Assembly: GCA_023140195.1 (NCBI GenBank)
Contig: JAGLME010000018.1
Span: 62,001-126,000, forward strand
Direction: 5' to 3'
DNA from: Thermoplasmata archaeon
GTDB lineage: Archaea > Thermoplasmatota > Thermoplasmata > RBG-16-68-12 > SOIM01
DNA: 64,000 bases
Positions 53,323 through 61,625 of this stretch are shown piece by piece. The notes below the pieces were generated by a model, which saw nothing but the letters and a program-made list of their open reading frames with translations, searched no databases and was not told the origin of the DNA. The stretch's first letter is position 1. Each line of letters begins with the position of its first letter. The translations under genes and the position numbers were made by a program.

Positions 53323-53867
53323 ACCCAGATCGAATGCCTGGATTTCATCTTCTCGTCGTCCTGACCCATCTTCTCCATCAATTCTGCTATCACACCGTCG
53401 AGCAGTATCATTGCGGCGTCCTCGAAAAGCGTGCCCAAAGGTGCGAGTTTTCTGGATTCGTCAGTTGTCTCCGTCGCAAGCGGGAATATGACATTCGCGG
53501 CATGCGCCAGCTTGGACGTTGCCTTCCCGGTGATCGCTGCCACCTTGGCGCCAACTCTCCTGCAGATATTGGCCGTCTGAATGGCGGACATCGTCTGACC
53601 CGTTGCCGAGATTATCAGGACGAGGCTCTTGTCGTTCACGATCGGAGTGGCTATGTCACCCACGAAGTAGACCGTGAGACCCAATTGGACCAGACGTATG
53701 GCAAAGCCCTTGGCCACAAGCCCGGACCTCCCAACACCATACACGAAGATGTTGTCTGCCTTCAGTATGAGGTCCACGACCTCTTTCACATTCTCCTTGT
53801 GGTCCGAACCGAGTATCTTCTGAATCTCTTTCAATAGGTACTTGGACGAGTCCTCGGAAATGGTCAC
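53319..53867 (-). CDS. hxlB: 6-phospho-3-hexuloisomerase-like SIS-domain protein
   Basis: 182 residues with a SIS fold. FVYGVGRSGLVAKGFAIRL is the sugar-phosphate-binding loop, LVLIISATGQTMSAIQTA the Ser/Thr-rich loop, and KLAPLGTLFEDAAMILLDGV the helix with the catalytic Glu, typical of PHI/MJ1247. PHI converts hexulose 6-phosphate to fructose 6-phosphate and, run in reverse with HPS, supplies ribulose 5-phosphate in archaea lacking the pentose phosphate pathway. GTG 53867 overlaps the stop of the upstream TIM-barrel gene by four bases (GTGA). The matching HPS is not in the window. Confidence 0.88.
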   Translation of the reverse strand: MTISEDSSKYLLKEIQKILGSDHKENVKEVVDLILKADNIFVYGVGRSGLVAKGFAIRLVQLGLTVYFVGDIATPIVNDKSLVLIISATGQTMSAIQTANICRRVGAKVAAITGKATSKLAHAANVIFPLATETTDESRKLAPLGTLFEDAAMILLDGVIAELMEKMGQDDEKMKSRHSIWV

Positions 53868-54895
53868 TTCTTCGCCCCTCCGTTCTTCTTCAACGTCTTG
53901 CCCAACTTCCTGGACAGAACCCTCTCCAATATTACCTTCATGTACATGGCGTCATGTTCCAGCAGGGGCGAGCTTGATATTATGGTTATGTCAAGGTTGG
54001 TGTCCAAAATCGCTTCCGCCATAGGCTCGAACCTCAGGTCGCCTCTCTTGATGGGCGTGTATCTCAGTTCGTTGCCGCCTTCGTGCTCCACACCCGAGAA
54101 ATGAGCGTGATAGTGTTTCTTTGTGTAGGGTTTGGCATCGTCCAGTATCTTCTGGAAATCCTCCTTCTTTCTGAGCGAGCCGTTCTCCCTGGAATGGATG
54201 TGTGAGAAATTGAGAACGGGTACGATTCCCTTGACCTTCTCGCAGAGTGTGATAATCTCCTTGAAGCTCCCGAAGACCTCCTGCCTTCCGCTGGTCTCCG
54301 CCCCGATCTTCACCTTGATCTTCATCTTTCTGTACCAATTCCGGAGTTCTGTGAGGTTCTTGATCACCCTGTTCATGGTCTGCCTTGGTGTCAATTCGCC
54401 GTAGAGACCGGCGTGGGTCACCACTACTTCGGCACCCATCTGTTGCGCCATCAGTCCGCCCCACTTGAGGCTGTCCATGCTCCTCACCGTGAGGTTCCCG
54501 CCGCCGGCCAGGTCCATGTAATAGGGCGTGTGCAGGCTCAGCTCGATGTCAAGTTCCTTTGCCAGTTCGCCCAGTCTCGATAATTCTGCATAGTCCTTGG
54601 CCAGGCCGGACGAGAGGATATAGAGGATGTCTCCCTTCTCAATCTTGGAGTCAAGGTCGGTAATGGCCTTTTCCTTCTTTCCCTCGCGCCTGTTGATCTC
54701 CACTATGATGGCGCCCTCGATCTCCCTCGGCGAGAGGCCCACCTCGTCCTCCATTGCATACCTTTCACCGAGGTTGACTCTCACAAGCTGTACTTCCATG
54801 GCCGTCAGGCCTAGACCGTGTACGTCCTCTATCCCGTCCTTGAGAGTGCGACCCTTGCAGGAAAGAGGGATGCCAGAAGGGCCAAAACGAATCAT
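53864..54895 (-). CDS. Endonuclease IV/xylose-isomerase-like TIM-barrel protein
   Basis: 343 residues of the AP endonuclease 2 TIM-barrel superfamily. The metal-binding landmarks are LSLHTPYYMDLAG, VVVTHAGLYG, IGAETSGRQEVFGSF, NFSHIHSREN, KKHYHAHFSGVEH and ISSSPLLEHDAMYM. Bacterial Nfo is about 280 residues and cuts DNA at abasic sites with three zincs; this one has an N-terminal extension, and the conserved metal residues suggest an active enzyme. An isomerase or hydrolase role is possible, given coupling to the PHI-type gene. ATG 54895 is the start. Confidence 0.75.
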   Translation of the reverse strand: MIRFGPSGIPLSCKGRTLKDGIEDVHGLGLTAMEVQLVRVNLGERYAMEDEVGLSPREIEGAIIVEINRREGKKEKAITDLDSKIEKGDILYILSSGLAKDYAELSRLGELAKELDIELSLHTPYYMDLAGGGNLTVRSMDSLKWGGLMAQQMGAEVVVTHAGLYGELTPRQTMNRVIKNLTELRNWYRKMKIKVKIGAETSGRQEVFGSFKEIITLCEKVKGIVPVLNFSHIHSRENGSLRKKEDFQKILDDAKPYTKKHYHAHFSGVEHEGGNELRYTPIKRGDLRFEPMAEAILDTNLDITIISSSPLLEHDAMYMKVILERVLSRKLGKTLKKNGGAKK

Positions 54896-55016
54896 TGAGC
54901 TTCTCCATCCTCCATGAAATTAAGAACATTATAATTACTTGCGCCCCATATAAATATCTTTCGATTCTTGTAACGGGGAACTATGATGTGTTCAGTCCCC
55001 TGCCAGAACCCAAACG

Positions 55017-55041
55017 TTTATAATCCGATGTTCCTTTATAA
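55017..55041 (+). promoter_or_regulatory. Paired TATA elements of the ribosomal operon
   Basis: TTTATAAT (55017-55024) and TTTATAA (55035-55041) lie 38 and 21 bases before the L18e ATG at 55062. The second would give a leaderless message, the first a leader of about 16 bases. Confidence 0.6.
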
Positions 55042-55061
55042 CGCGTTCAGAGGATTTCCTG

Positions 55062-55424
55062 ATGAGAAAGCTCAAGAAAATCAACGAGAACCTCGTGGGA
55101 TTGGTAGAGGATCTGAAGGCCCTCTCCTACAAGAAGAAGGTCAACATTTGGAAGGACGTGGCCAAGAGGTTGTCCAAACCCTCCAATAACTGGGCCGAGG
55201 TCAACATAAGCAGGATCGCAAGGCATGCCAAGAAGAGGGAGATAATACTAGTGCCCGGGAAGCTCCTGGGTGCTGGGAACATTGACATACCTGTGACGGT
55301 CGCAGCCTTTCATTCCTCCGAATCCGGCAAGAAGAAGATCGAAGGTGCGGGCGGAAAGGTGATAGCCATCGAGGAACTTATGAAGGCCAAGCCGGACGGA
55401 AGCCACGTCAGGATCATGGGATGA
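55062..55424 (+). CDS. rpl18e: Ribosomal protein L18e
   Basis: 120 residues matching archaeal/eukaryotic L18e (uL15 relative): VNIWKDVAKRLSKPSNNWAE, ILVPGKLLGAGNID, VAAFHSSESGKKKIE. Part of the 50S subunit. First gene of L18e-L13-S9-RpoN, an order conserved across archaea; its TGA overlaps an in-frame ATG of L13. Confidence 0.97.
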   Translation: MRKLKKINENLVGLVEDLKALSYKKKVNIWKDVAKRLSKPSNNWAEVNISRIARHAKKREIILVPGKLLGAGNIDIPVTVAAFHSSESGKKKIEGAGGKVIAIEELMKAKPDGSHVRIMG

Positions 55425-55429
55425 GAACA

Positions 55430-55843
55430 ATGACAGTCATAGATGCTAGCGGACATGTGCTTGGTCGTCTATCCAGCTTTGTCGCGAAGAGGCTTCTTGA
55501 GGGTGAGGCGATACACATCGTCAACTCGGAGCAGGCGATTATCACTGGAGATTCGGATAGCATATTCAAGGAATATCAGACGATCAGGAAGATCGGCAGT
55601 CAGAGAAAGGGCCCTTTCTTCCCGAAGAGGCCAGACCGCATTCTCAAGAGAACAATAAGGGGGATGATCCCCTACCAGAAGCCCAGAGGAAGGGCGGCAT
55701 TTAAGAGGCTGAGGGTGTATGTCGGTGTCCCTTCGGAACTCGAGAAGGAGAAGCTCGAGAGGATAGAGAAGGCGTGCGAGATCACAACCCCACAATACAT
55801 CCAGCTCGCAGAGCTCAGCAAGAGGCTCGGAGCCAAGTTCTAG
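55430..55843 (+). CDS. rpl13: Ribosomal protein L13 (uL13)
   Basis: 137 residues from ATG 55430: TVIDASGHVLGRLSSFVAKR, GSQRKGPFFPKRPDRILKRT and IPYQKPRGRAAFKRLRVYVG are L13 signatures. GGGATGA is five bases upstream of 55430; an ATG at 55421 overlaps the L18e stop and would add three residues. Large-subunit protein. Confidence 0.97.
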   Translation: MTVIDASGHVLGRLSSFVAKRLLEGEAIHIVNSEQAIITGDSDSIFKEYQTIRKIGSQRKGPFFPKRPDRILKRTIRGMIPYQKPRGRAAFKRLRVYVGVPSELEKEKLERIEKACEITTPQYIQLAELSKRLGAKF

Positions 55844-55852
55844 GTGGTAAGA

Positions 55853-56281
55853 TTGGCCAAGGCGATAAACACAAGCGGGAAACGGAAATCGGCGATCGCT
55901 CGGGCGACCGTCAAGAGCGGAGTCGGGAAGGTCAGGATCAACAAGAAACCACTGGAGCTCGTGGACCCCGAACTGGCAAGATTGAAGATCGTCGAGCCGC
56001 TGGCCCTGGCGGACAAGTCCTTGGTGACCAAGGTGGATATCGATGTCATCGTCTCCGGCGGAGGCATCATGGGTCAGGCCGATGCCTGCAGGACCGCAAT
56101 AGCCAGAGGACTGGTCGAGTATCTGAGGGTGAACAAGCCAAGAGGTTCGGACTTCAAGACGCTGGAGTCCGCGTACAGGCAGAGGGACAGGAGCCTTCTG
56201 GTGAATGACCCGCGCAGGAAGATGCCCAAGAAACCCATGGGACGCGGCGCAAGAAAGAAGAGGCAGAAGTCGTACAGGTGA
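55853..56281 (+). CDS. rps9: Ribosomal protein S9 (uS9)
   Basis: 142 residues: NTSGKRKSAIARATVKSG at the start, GGGIMGQADACRTAIARGLV in the middle and the basic tail GRGARKKRQKSYR that reaches the P-site tRNA. TTG 55853 is chosen because GGTGGT lies four bases upstream and the usual S9 start is reproduced; a GTG at 55844 is the alternative. Confidence 0.97.
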   Translation: MAKAINTSGKRKSAIARATVKSGVGKVRINKKPLELVDPELARLKIVEPLALADKSLVTKVDIDVIVSGGGIMGQADACRTAIARGLVEYLRVNKPRGSDFKTLESAYRQRDRSLLVNDPRRKMPKKPMGRGARKKRQKSYR

Positions 56282-56285
56282 ATGA

Positions 56286-56477
56286 ATGATAATCCCGGTC
56301 AGATGTTTTACTTGTGGAAAGGTGGTCGCTTCGGCATGGGAGGAGTTCCAGCGGAAGTCTGAGGCAGGAGAAGACCCAAAGCAGGTCCTCGATTCACTTG
56401 GATTGAAGAGGTACTGTTGCCGAAGGATGATACTGTCCAACGTGGACCTCATCGATGAGGTCATGCCCTACGGTTAG
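56286..56477 (+). CDS. rpoN: RNA polymerase subunit N (Rpb10)
   Basis: 63 residues with the Rpb10 zinc motif: RCFTCGKV at the N-terminus and [19 protein letters not shown] near the C-terminus. Small assembly subunit of archaeal RNA polymerase. Four bases separate it from the S9 stop; GGTGAATGA is just upstream. It ends the operon before tRNA-Pro. Confidence 0.97.
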   Translation: MIIPVRCFTCGKVVASAWEEFQRKSEAGEDPKQVLDSLGLKRYCCRRMILSNVDLIDEVMPYG

Positions 56478-56535
56478 TCCGGTCCAGGATGTTGGACGAA
56501 TATCTTTTTACCCCATAACACCTTAATCCGCCAAA

Positions 56536-56608
56536 GGGCCCGTGGGGTAGCTTGGTATCCTTCCAGCTTGGGGTGCTGGTAACTCGAGTTCAAATCTCGG
56601 CGGGCCCA
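56536..56608 (+). tRNA. tRNA-Pro (anticodon GGG)
   Basis: 73 bases: acceptor GGGCCCG/CGGGCCC, D-arm, anticodon stem CCAGC/GCTGG with loop TTGGGGT (anticodon GGG), T-loop TTCAAAT, discriminator A, no encoded CCA, no intron. It lies 58 bases downstream of rpoN. Confidence 0.95.
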
Positions 56609-56623
56609 TTCTTCTGGGAAAAA

Positions 56624-58012
56624 TCAATGGTGATGGTGCGGTCCCACCGGTGCCAAGTTGGCGAAAGCGCCTATCACGACCTCGCTCAGGGCCGGGTGTA
56701 TGACCTGGGTTCTGGTTAGTGGCAGGAAATCTCCGCGCTCTGCGTTCATGAGGTCGACCACCAGCTGCACCAGATCGGCCGCCTCGGGGCCTATTATGTG
56801 CGCTCCAAGTATCCGCTTGCTCCCAGCATCCACGATCACCTTTGCGACACCATCCTCCTCGCCCATGGCGTATCCCTTTGCAGTATCTATGTATCTCTTG
56901 ATGCCCACCAGGATCTCATGATTCTCCTTCGCTTCGGCCTCTCTCAATCCGACAGCGCCTATCTGGGGGTGTGTGAATATCGCGTGAGGGACAGCATGTT
57001 CATCAACGATCTTCCTTCTGTTCTTGAACAGGTTCGCCCACACCACCTCGGACTCGTAGTTCGCGGTGTGGCGGAACTGGAACTTCCCGGTCGCGTCCCC
57101 CATGGCATAGATGTTCGGTTTTGTGGTCATAAGGTACTTGTCCACTCTTATCCAGCCCTTCTCGTCCGTCATCACTCCCGTGTTCTCCGGTTTCAGAAGG
57201 TCAGAGTTGGACATGCGACCGGTTGCCACCAGTATCTCCTTGCCCTTGAACTTGTAATGCTTTTCGTCGGCCAGGTTCTTGGCGATCAATGCCTTCTCAT
57301 CACCCTCCATGCTCGCTGAGGTCACTTCATGATGTGTGTAAATCCGGACATATTTGGACAACCTGAGCTTCAACAGTTCGGATATCAGTGGCTCTTCCTC
57401 GGGAACCAGCTTGGGATTTCTACCGATGACCGTCACCTTCGTTCCAGCGCTCGAGAAGAAATGAGCGAATTCCACCGCGATGTATCCGCCGCCCACTATC
57501 AGCAGGCTCTCCGGGGGCTCCTTTATGTCGAAGATGTTCCTGTTGGTCAGGAACCCGACCTCTCCGAGGCCCTTTATGGGAGGTATGGACGGCCTGGCCC
57601 CCGAGGCGATTACGACCTTGGGAGCGGTGATAGTCTTCGTCCCCACTTTCAGGGTGTAGTCCGAAACGAACTCCGCGATCTGGTTGTAGAAGTCCACGTT
57701 GGGGTCCCTCTTGACGCCTTCCTCCATCGCATGCCTGTCCTCGAGGACTATCTTCCATGTCCTCTTCATGAGGCGATCGAAATCGATGCCCTCTATCGTG
57801 GCGTAAAGACCGATCTTCTCGGCCTCTTGGACCGTCTTGATTATGTCGGCCGGATGTATCATCACCTTGGAGGGGATGCACCCCCTGTTGAGACATGTAC
57901 CGCCCATGGGGTCCCTGTCAATGACCGCCACCTTCATCCCATCTCTTGAAGCCTTGGAGGCGACATTCATACCCGCTCCAGACCCTACAACGATCGTGTC
58001 GTACTCGATCAT
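56624..58012 (-). CDS. Dihydrolipoamide-dehydrogenase-like flavoprotein disulfide reductase
   Basis: 462 residues of the class I pyridine-nucleotide disulfide reductase family. VVGSGAGMNVASKASRDGM binds FAD, GGTCLNRGCIPSKVMIHPA holds the redox Cys pair, VGGGYIAVEFAHFFSSAGT is the NAD site, YAMGDATGKFQFRHTA the second FAD site and TRTQVIHPALSEVV the C-terminal interface helix with catalytic His and Glu. The protein ends in four histidines (PVGPHHHH), uncommon for the family and possibly metal-binding. Substrate may be dihydrolipoamide, mycothiol-like thiols or mercuric ion (though Hg-type Cys pairs are absent). ATG 58012 is used. It converges on tRNA-Pro. Confidence 0.88.
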   Translation of the reverse strand: MIEYDTIVVGSGAGMNVASKASRDGMKVAVIDRDPMGGTCLNRGCIPSKVMIHPADIIKTVQEAEKIGLYATIEGIDFDRLMKRTWKIVLEDRHAMEEGVKRDPNVDFYNQIAEFVSDYTLKVGTKTITAPKVVIASGARPSIPPIKGLGEVGFLTNRNIFDIKEPPESLLIVGGGYIAVEFAHFFSSAGTKVTVIGRNPKLVPEEEPLISELLKLRLSKYVRIYTHHEVTSASMEGDEKALIAKNLADEKHYKFKGKEILVATGRMSNSDLLKPENTGVMTDEKGWIRVDKYLMTTKPNIYAMGDATGKFQFRHTANYESEVVWANLFKNRRKIVDEHAVPHAIFTHPQIGAVGLREAEAKENHEILVGIKRYIDTAKGYAMGEEDGVAKVIVDAGSKRILGAHIIGPEAADLVQLVVDLMNAERGDFLPLTRTQVIHPALSEVVIGAFANLAPVGPHHHH

Positions 58013-58120
58013 CCAATCCCTATTTGGAGATTGACTCTATTGATAAAATCCTTTCGTTTCCTGGCCTGGAATTCAATTCTTCCGAAACAATTAAGTTCAC
58101 ATGGTCTGATTCTTTCCCCG

Positions 58121-59023
58121 ATGAAGAAGATAAAGAGCGGGGTCTATGGACTCAACGCTCTTATGGACGGGGGGGTCAACGAGCATACCACCACGGTCGT
58201 CATCGGTTCTTCAGGTGCCGGCAAGACAACATTCGCCACCCAGTTCTTGAGAAGGGGTCTGGAGGAGGACGAGGACGCTGTCTTCATCACACTGGACGAG
58301 GCGCCCAATCAGATAATCAAGGAAGCCCATCTCATGGGCTGGGAGGATGTCGAGAACTACGTGGATGAGGGTGCGCTTGTCTTCGTCGATGCCGGAGGGA
58401 AGCAGTTCTCACAGTTCATTCAGAAGGAGCTGGCCGAATTCGTGGATGATTGGGCGGGACACAAGGCCCGGATAGTCATAGATCCTCTCACACCAGTGCT
58501 GTGGTCGGTCAAGGAGAAGTACGAGCAGAGGGAGCTTGTCTCATTCCTGTTGAGGGAGACCAGGAAGATAGGGACGGTTCTTTGCACTCTGGAGGAACAT
58601 GGGACGCTGGGAGACCTCAGCGGTCCGGAATCGGTGATCCCCATCTACCTCGCCGACAACGTCATCCATCTGCGGTATGCTAGCCATGAACACCCGGAAA
58701 GGAGGGAACTCAAGATAATCAAGTGCAGGAGCAGCAAGCACAGCAGGTACTGGCATCCATACGGGATAATGAAGGGAGCGGGTCTCTACATCAAGAGGCA
58801 GGAGAACAATGCGGCCGAAACCGTCCTGGAGTCTCATCTGGACTCCATCGTGAAGAAGAGGCTCGAGAGAGCTGGAAAGGGCGGTGCACCCAGGTTATCC
58901 GGGAAGGCGCTGACCAACCTGCTGAGAACGGCGGAGATCCTGGCCGGCGAGAAGTTCTCGGACATCAAGCCAGAGGAGCTTATCGAACTCATACTTGAGG
59001 AATACGGCCTCAACGACAGCTAG
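58121..59023 (+). CDS. KaiC-like ATPase with C-terminal extension
   Basis: 300 residues. The core has IGSSGAGKTTFATQFLRRGL (Walker A), FITLDEAPNQIIKEAHLMGW and ARIVIDPLTPVLW (Walker B-like), then LREGT-type strands (TRKIGTVLCTLEEHG) and LKIIKCRSSKHSRYWHPYGI at the end of the KaiC fold. Residues 230-300 form an added helical domain. ATG 58121 is supported by an ATTAAG element about 30 bases upstream (leaderless). Two winged-helix genes follow at 11-base spacing and by overlap, so the three probably form a regulatory operon. Confidence 0.85.
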   Translation: MKKIKSGVYGLNALMDGGVNEHTTTVVIGSSGAGKTTFATQFLRRGLEEDEDAVFITLDEAPNQIIKEAHLMGWEDVENYVDEGALVFVDAGGKQFSQFIQKELAEFVDDWAGHKARIVIDPLTPVLWSVKEKYEQRELVSFLLRETRKIGTVLCTLEEHGTLGDLSGPESVIPIYLADNVIHLRYASHEHPERRELKIIKCRSSKHSRYWHPYGIMKGAGLYIKRQENNAAETVLESHLDSIVKKRLERAGKGGAPRLSGKALTNLLRTAEILAGEKFSDIKPEELIELILEEYGLNDS

Positions 59024-59034
59024 TTGGTCTTTCT

Positions 59035-59760
59035 ATGCCTAAGAAGCTGGGGGAGGCGCTCAAATCGGTCGTGGGCGAAGGATATGGGGAAGGAGAGGAG
59101 AAAAAGGGTAAGCAAGAATCCGTTCTCATGAACACCAACAGGCAGTTGATATTCCAGTTCCTGATCTTCCACCCTTGCTGCAACATGAGGAAGGTGGCAA
59201 GCGAGCTCAAGATGAGCCCTCCGACAGTCAAGTGGCACCTCGACAAGCTCTCCCACGGAGGATATGTCAGCTCCTCAGTGGTTCTGAACAAGAAGGTATA
59301 CTATCCGACCATGATGATATCTGAGGGGGATATGGTTGACATTATGGAAGCGGTTAACCGGGACAAGGTCGGGATGACATTCCTATCCATCGTGGAGAAC
59401 CAGGGCTCCACCCAGGGCGATATCGCCAAGGAAATGGGCGTGAGCACCCAATCGGTCAGAGGATACACCTCGCTACTGGAGAGGCTTGGGTTGATCACAA
59501 CGATTGTTGACGGAAGGCATAGGAGGTATTTCCCCTCGAGCAAATTGAAGCACATGGAGACGGCCATGAGGAAGCGGATCCGCAATTTCAGGAAGTTCCT
59601 TCTCAAGAGATTCGCAGAGGACAGGTTGAACCCTTCTATCGATCTCTCCGGGCGAAGGGAAACGCAGATAACCATCAGGGTCTCTAGAAAGAAGGGGGTG
59701 TTCAAGATCCCTGAAGAACCGTTCACATCGTCCGTCGTCTCGCTAATAGGTGGTGAGTGA
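59035..59760 (+). CDS. Double winged-helix transcription regulator
   Basis: 241 residues. Two winged-helix units are visible: NMRKVASELKMSPPTVKWHLDKLSHGGYV at about 59-90, and TQGDIAKEMGVSTQSVRGYTSLLERLGLI near 125-155, followed by GRHRRYFPSSKL. The N-terminal 30 residues are charged and the C-terminal 60 are basic, with no ligand domain that I recognise. It sits between the KaiC-like gene and another wHTH gene, overlapping the latter by 11 bases. Confidence 0.8.
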   Translation: MPKKLGEALKSVVGEGYGEGEEKKGKQESVLMNTNRQLIFQFLIFHPCCNMRKVASELKMSPPTVKWHLDKLSHGGYVSSSVVLNKKVYYPTMMISEGDMVDIMEAVNRDKVGMTFLSIVENQGSTQGDIAKEMGVSTQSVRGYTSLLERLGLITTIVDGRHRRYFPSSKLKHMETAMRKRIRNFRKFLLKRFAEDRLNPSIDLSGRRETQITIRVSRKKGVFKIPEEPFTSSVVSLIGGE

Positions 59761-60220
59761 CTTTCCTCAACAGATTTCCAAAACCAGCAGAATAATGGAA
59801 TACCTCGTGTCCAGGGGCAATGAGGAGGTCCCGATCGAGAACATCGCGGCCGACCTGAAGATGGACAAGAAGATAGTGGCAAGCATCGCAAGTAGGCTGG
59901 TTTCCAGAGGGTCCATTGACAGAGCGTCGAGAGGCGTCTACATCCACAAGCAGCTCAGCGTGAGCGCCAGGACTGTCGAAGCCGTCCTCGCCAAGTTGCA
60001 GAAGACGATTAGGATGACCTTCGGGAAGCGGATCTCGGAGAAGGTCGATATTCTACAGATAGGCGACAAGAAGGGTGTAGGAGGACTCGAAGAGGCAATG
60101 GCCAGGATGAGGAATGTCTTGGGCGTCGCAGGCGCGAACAACCTGTTCCGACTGGTGGTGAAGAAGGTGGCCAGACCCAGCGAGTGCAAGTACATACTCG
60201 GCAGACTGGGCATACCATGA
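59750..60220 (+). CDS. Unrecognised protein with N-terminal winged-helix domain
   Basis: 156 residues. Residues 10-65 form a winged helix (IMEYLVSRGNEEVPIENIAA, VASIASRLVSRGSIDRAS, GVYIHK). The rest (KLQKTIRMTFGKRISEKVDI, EEAMARMRNVLGVAGANNLF) is an unknown domain ending in a basic, hydrophobic segment. Two tandem GTG codons (59750, 59753) serve as possible starts, both inside the end of the upstream gene. Function is unknown, but joint expression with the KaiC-like and double-wHTH genes is likely. tRNA-Leu begins 40 bases downstream. Confidence 0.7.
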   Translation: MVSDFPQQISKTSRIMEYLVSRGNEEVPIENIAADLKMDKKIVASIASRLVSRGSIDRASRGVYIHKQLSVSARTVEAVLAKLQKTIRMTFGKRISEKVDILQIGDKKGVGGLEEAMARMRNVLGVAGANNLFRLVVKKVARPSECKYILGRLGIP

Positions 60221-60260
60221 TTCAAAAACAATTATAAAGCCAGGAAGAATTGGGCTTGAT

Positions 60261-60431
60261 GCGGGGGTAGCCAAGCACGGCCAAAGGACGGGGCCTTGTG
60301 TTGGGTCCTTCCGGCCAAAGGCGCAGGACTTAAGATCTGGAGATATCCAGATGGGACATTCTGTCTCGCAGGAGTCCGTGGGTTCAAAAGGACGGCCCGT
60401 GAGAGCCGTTGTGAAAATCCCATCCCCCGCA
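60261..60431 (+). tRNA. tRNA-Leu (anticodon TAA) with three apparent introns
   Basis: A Leu tRNA scaffold is broken in three places over 171 bases. Acceptor GCGGGGG (60261-60267) pairs with CCCCCGC (60424-60430); discriminator A is at 60431. Intron 1, 34 bases, lies in the D-arm region: GGCCAAAGG occurs at 60279-60287 and again at 60313-60321, so the splice site can shift. Intron 2, 23 bases (60335-60357), follows G37 of anticodon loop CTTAAG; the outer stem is CAGGA/TTCTG, and the intron contains the inverted repeat ATCTGGA/TCCAGAT. Intron 3, 29 bases, splits the T-loop between stems GTGGG (60378-60382) and CCCAT (60419-60423). Removal leaves 85 bases, normal for Leu with its long variable arm. 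Confidence 0.85.
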
Positions 60432-60503
60432 CTGGTCAATATCGATGGAAATCAATTGAGATGACGTCCTCGGTGAAGGCAAGGCTCTCGTGGGAACCCT
60501 TGT

Positions 60504-61028
60504 TCACTTGAAAAAGCCGAACTTCTTCTTTTTCTTCCTCACGGCCTTTTTGGACGGGCGCTTCTTCGGTGCTTCCCTCTCCTCTGGCTCATCCTCTTCC
60601 AGCCCCCCATCCTCAATCAGATCGCTCAGAAGGTCCTCGGCAACGATGATGTCCATTTCGTCAGGTTCTTCGAGAGATGGTTCCTCTTCTTCGGGCGGGT
60701 TCTCAACTTCTCCGGGGATTGCGTGTTCCACTTCGACCGGGGGCTCTTCCTTCTGAGGGTCTTCTTCAAGCGCGCCAAAGGACTCGGTCATCTTGTCTAT
60801 CCTCTTCTTCTCGTCGGCGACGATGGCGGCTATCTTCTTGATCTCGCTCTCCCAGCCCACGAGGTGCTTCTCTTTCCTGGCGAGCTCCTCTTTCAACTGC
60901 TCAAGCGCCTGCTCTCTCTCAATCAGCTCGCTCTCGAACTCCGAAAGCTCGGCGAGTTTCTGAACCACTTCCTTCTTCTTCAGGTGTAGGTCGACCTCAT
61001 TCTCCCTGAACAATTCCTCTGCGCACAT
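60504..61028 (-). CDS. Coiled-coil protein with acidic linker and basic tail
   Basis: 174 residues. Residues 10-90 are a heptad-rich coiled coil (LKKKEVVQKLAELSEFESEL and EQLKEELARKEKHLVGWESE). A Pro/Glu-rich acidic region covers 95-150, and the end is very basic (KKAVRKKKKKFGFFK). I do not recognise it; such proteins may scaffold or bind nucleic acid. It runs opposite to both tRNA-Leu and the LSm operon. The start ATG 61028 has only GAGAGG immediately before it. Confidence 0.65.
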   Translation of the reverse strand: MCAEELFRENEVDLHLKKKEVVQKLAELSEFESELIEREQALEQLKEELARKEKHLVGWESEIKKIAAIVADEKKRIDKMTESFGALEEDPQKEEPPVEVEHAIPGEVENPPEEEEPSLEEPDEMDIIVAEDLLSDLIEDGGLEEDEPEEREAPKKRPSKKAVRKKKKKFGFFK

Positions 61029-61229
61029 CCTCTCACAATGGCAAATGGATTATTGCAATATAGTATTTTGCCCATTTACAGGGGTTCTTGAGTCATTTTA
61101 TTTGACAGTTTTCGAATTGTTCCGTCGTGTGTTTCATGCACCCTGGACGGCGTTCCGTATGTCCCAATATCGTCTTCCATGAAGTCAAAGACTTTAAGTA
61201 GTTCACAGCATATCTCACGGTGTGGTCCG

Positions 61230-61445
61230 ATGATTAAGCCACTTTCGGTTCTTAACCAGAGCATTAACAGGAACGTCATTGTTGAACTCAAATTCGGGAG
61301 AGGATACAGAGGAGTCCTTGACGGTTTCGATCCTCACATGAACCTCGTTCTGAAGAATGCGCAGGAGCTGGCGAACGACGAGGTGGTCAACCGTTACAGC
61401 CTCGCGATAGTGCGCGGGGACAACGTGATCTACATATCTCCGTAG
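61230..61445 (+). CDS. Sm-like (LSm) RNA-binding protein
   Basis: 71 residues of the archaeal LSm fold: LNQSINRNVIVELKFGRGYR and GVLDGFDPHMNLVLKNA (Sm1), then YSLAIVRGDNVIYISP (Sm2). It forms a ring that binds U-rich RNA. ATG 61230 lies behind GGTG, with TATA-like CTTTAAG about 35 bases upstream. It begins the operon LSm-L37e-purF-purF; the LSm-L37e pair is widely conserved in archaea. Confidence 0.94.
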   Translation: MIKPLSVLNQSINRNVIVELKFGRGYRGVLDGFDPHMNLVLKNAQELANDEVVNRYSLAIVRGDNVIYISP

Positions 61446-61454
61446 GTGACCGAC

Positions 61455-61625
61455 TTGACCAAGGGGACTACTTCTAAGGGTAAGAAATCCGGCAAGAAGA
61501 CCCACATTATGTGTCGGAGATGTGGAAAGCACTCGTATCACATCAGAAGGAAAGCATGTGCCCACTGTGGTTATGGCGTGAGCTCCAAGATTAGAAGATA
61601 TAGCTGGGCGAAGGAGCATGCCTGA
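61455..61625 (+). CDS. rpl37e: Ribosomal protein L37e
   Basis: 56 residues: TKGTTSKGKKSGKKTHIMCR, with zinc-binding CRRCGKHSYHIRRKACAHCG and a basic end (SKIRRYSWAKEHA). TTG 61455 is five bases after GGTGA and gives the common L37e start; a GTG at 61446 would add three residues. It overlaps purF by eight bases. Confidence 0.93.
   Translation: MTKGTTSKGKKSGKKTHIMCRRCGKHSYHIRRKACAHCGYGVSSKIRRYSWAKEHA

Noticed and set aside
56624-56660. C-terminal His4 of the disulfide reductase as an expression tag or vector contamination
   Set aside because: The histidine codons run straight into normal genomic sequence and tRNA-Pro lies next to it; it looks natural.
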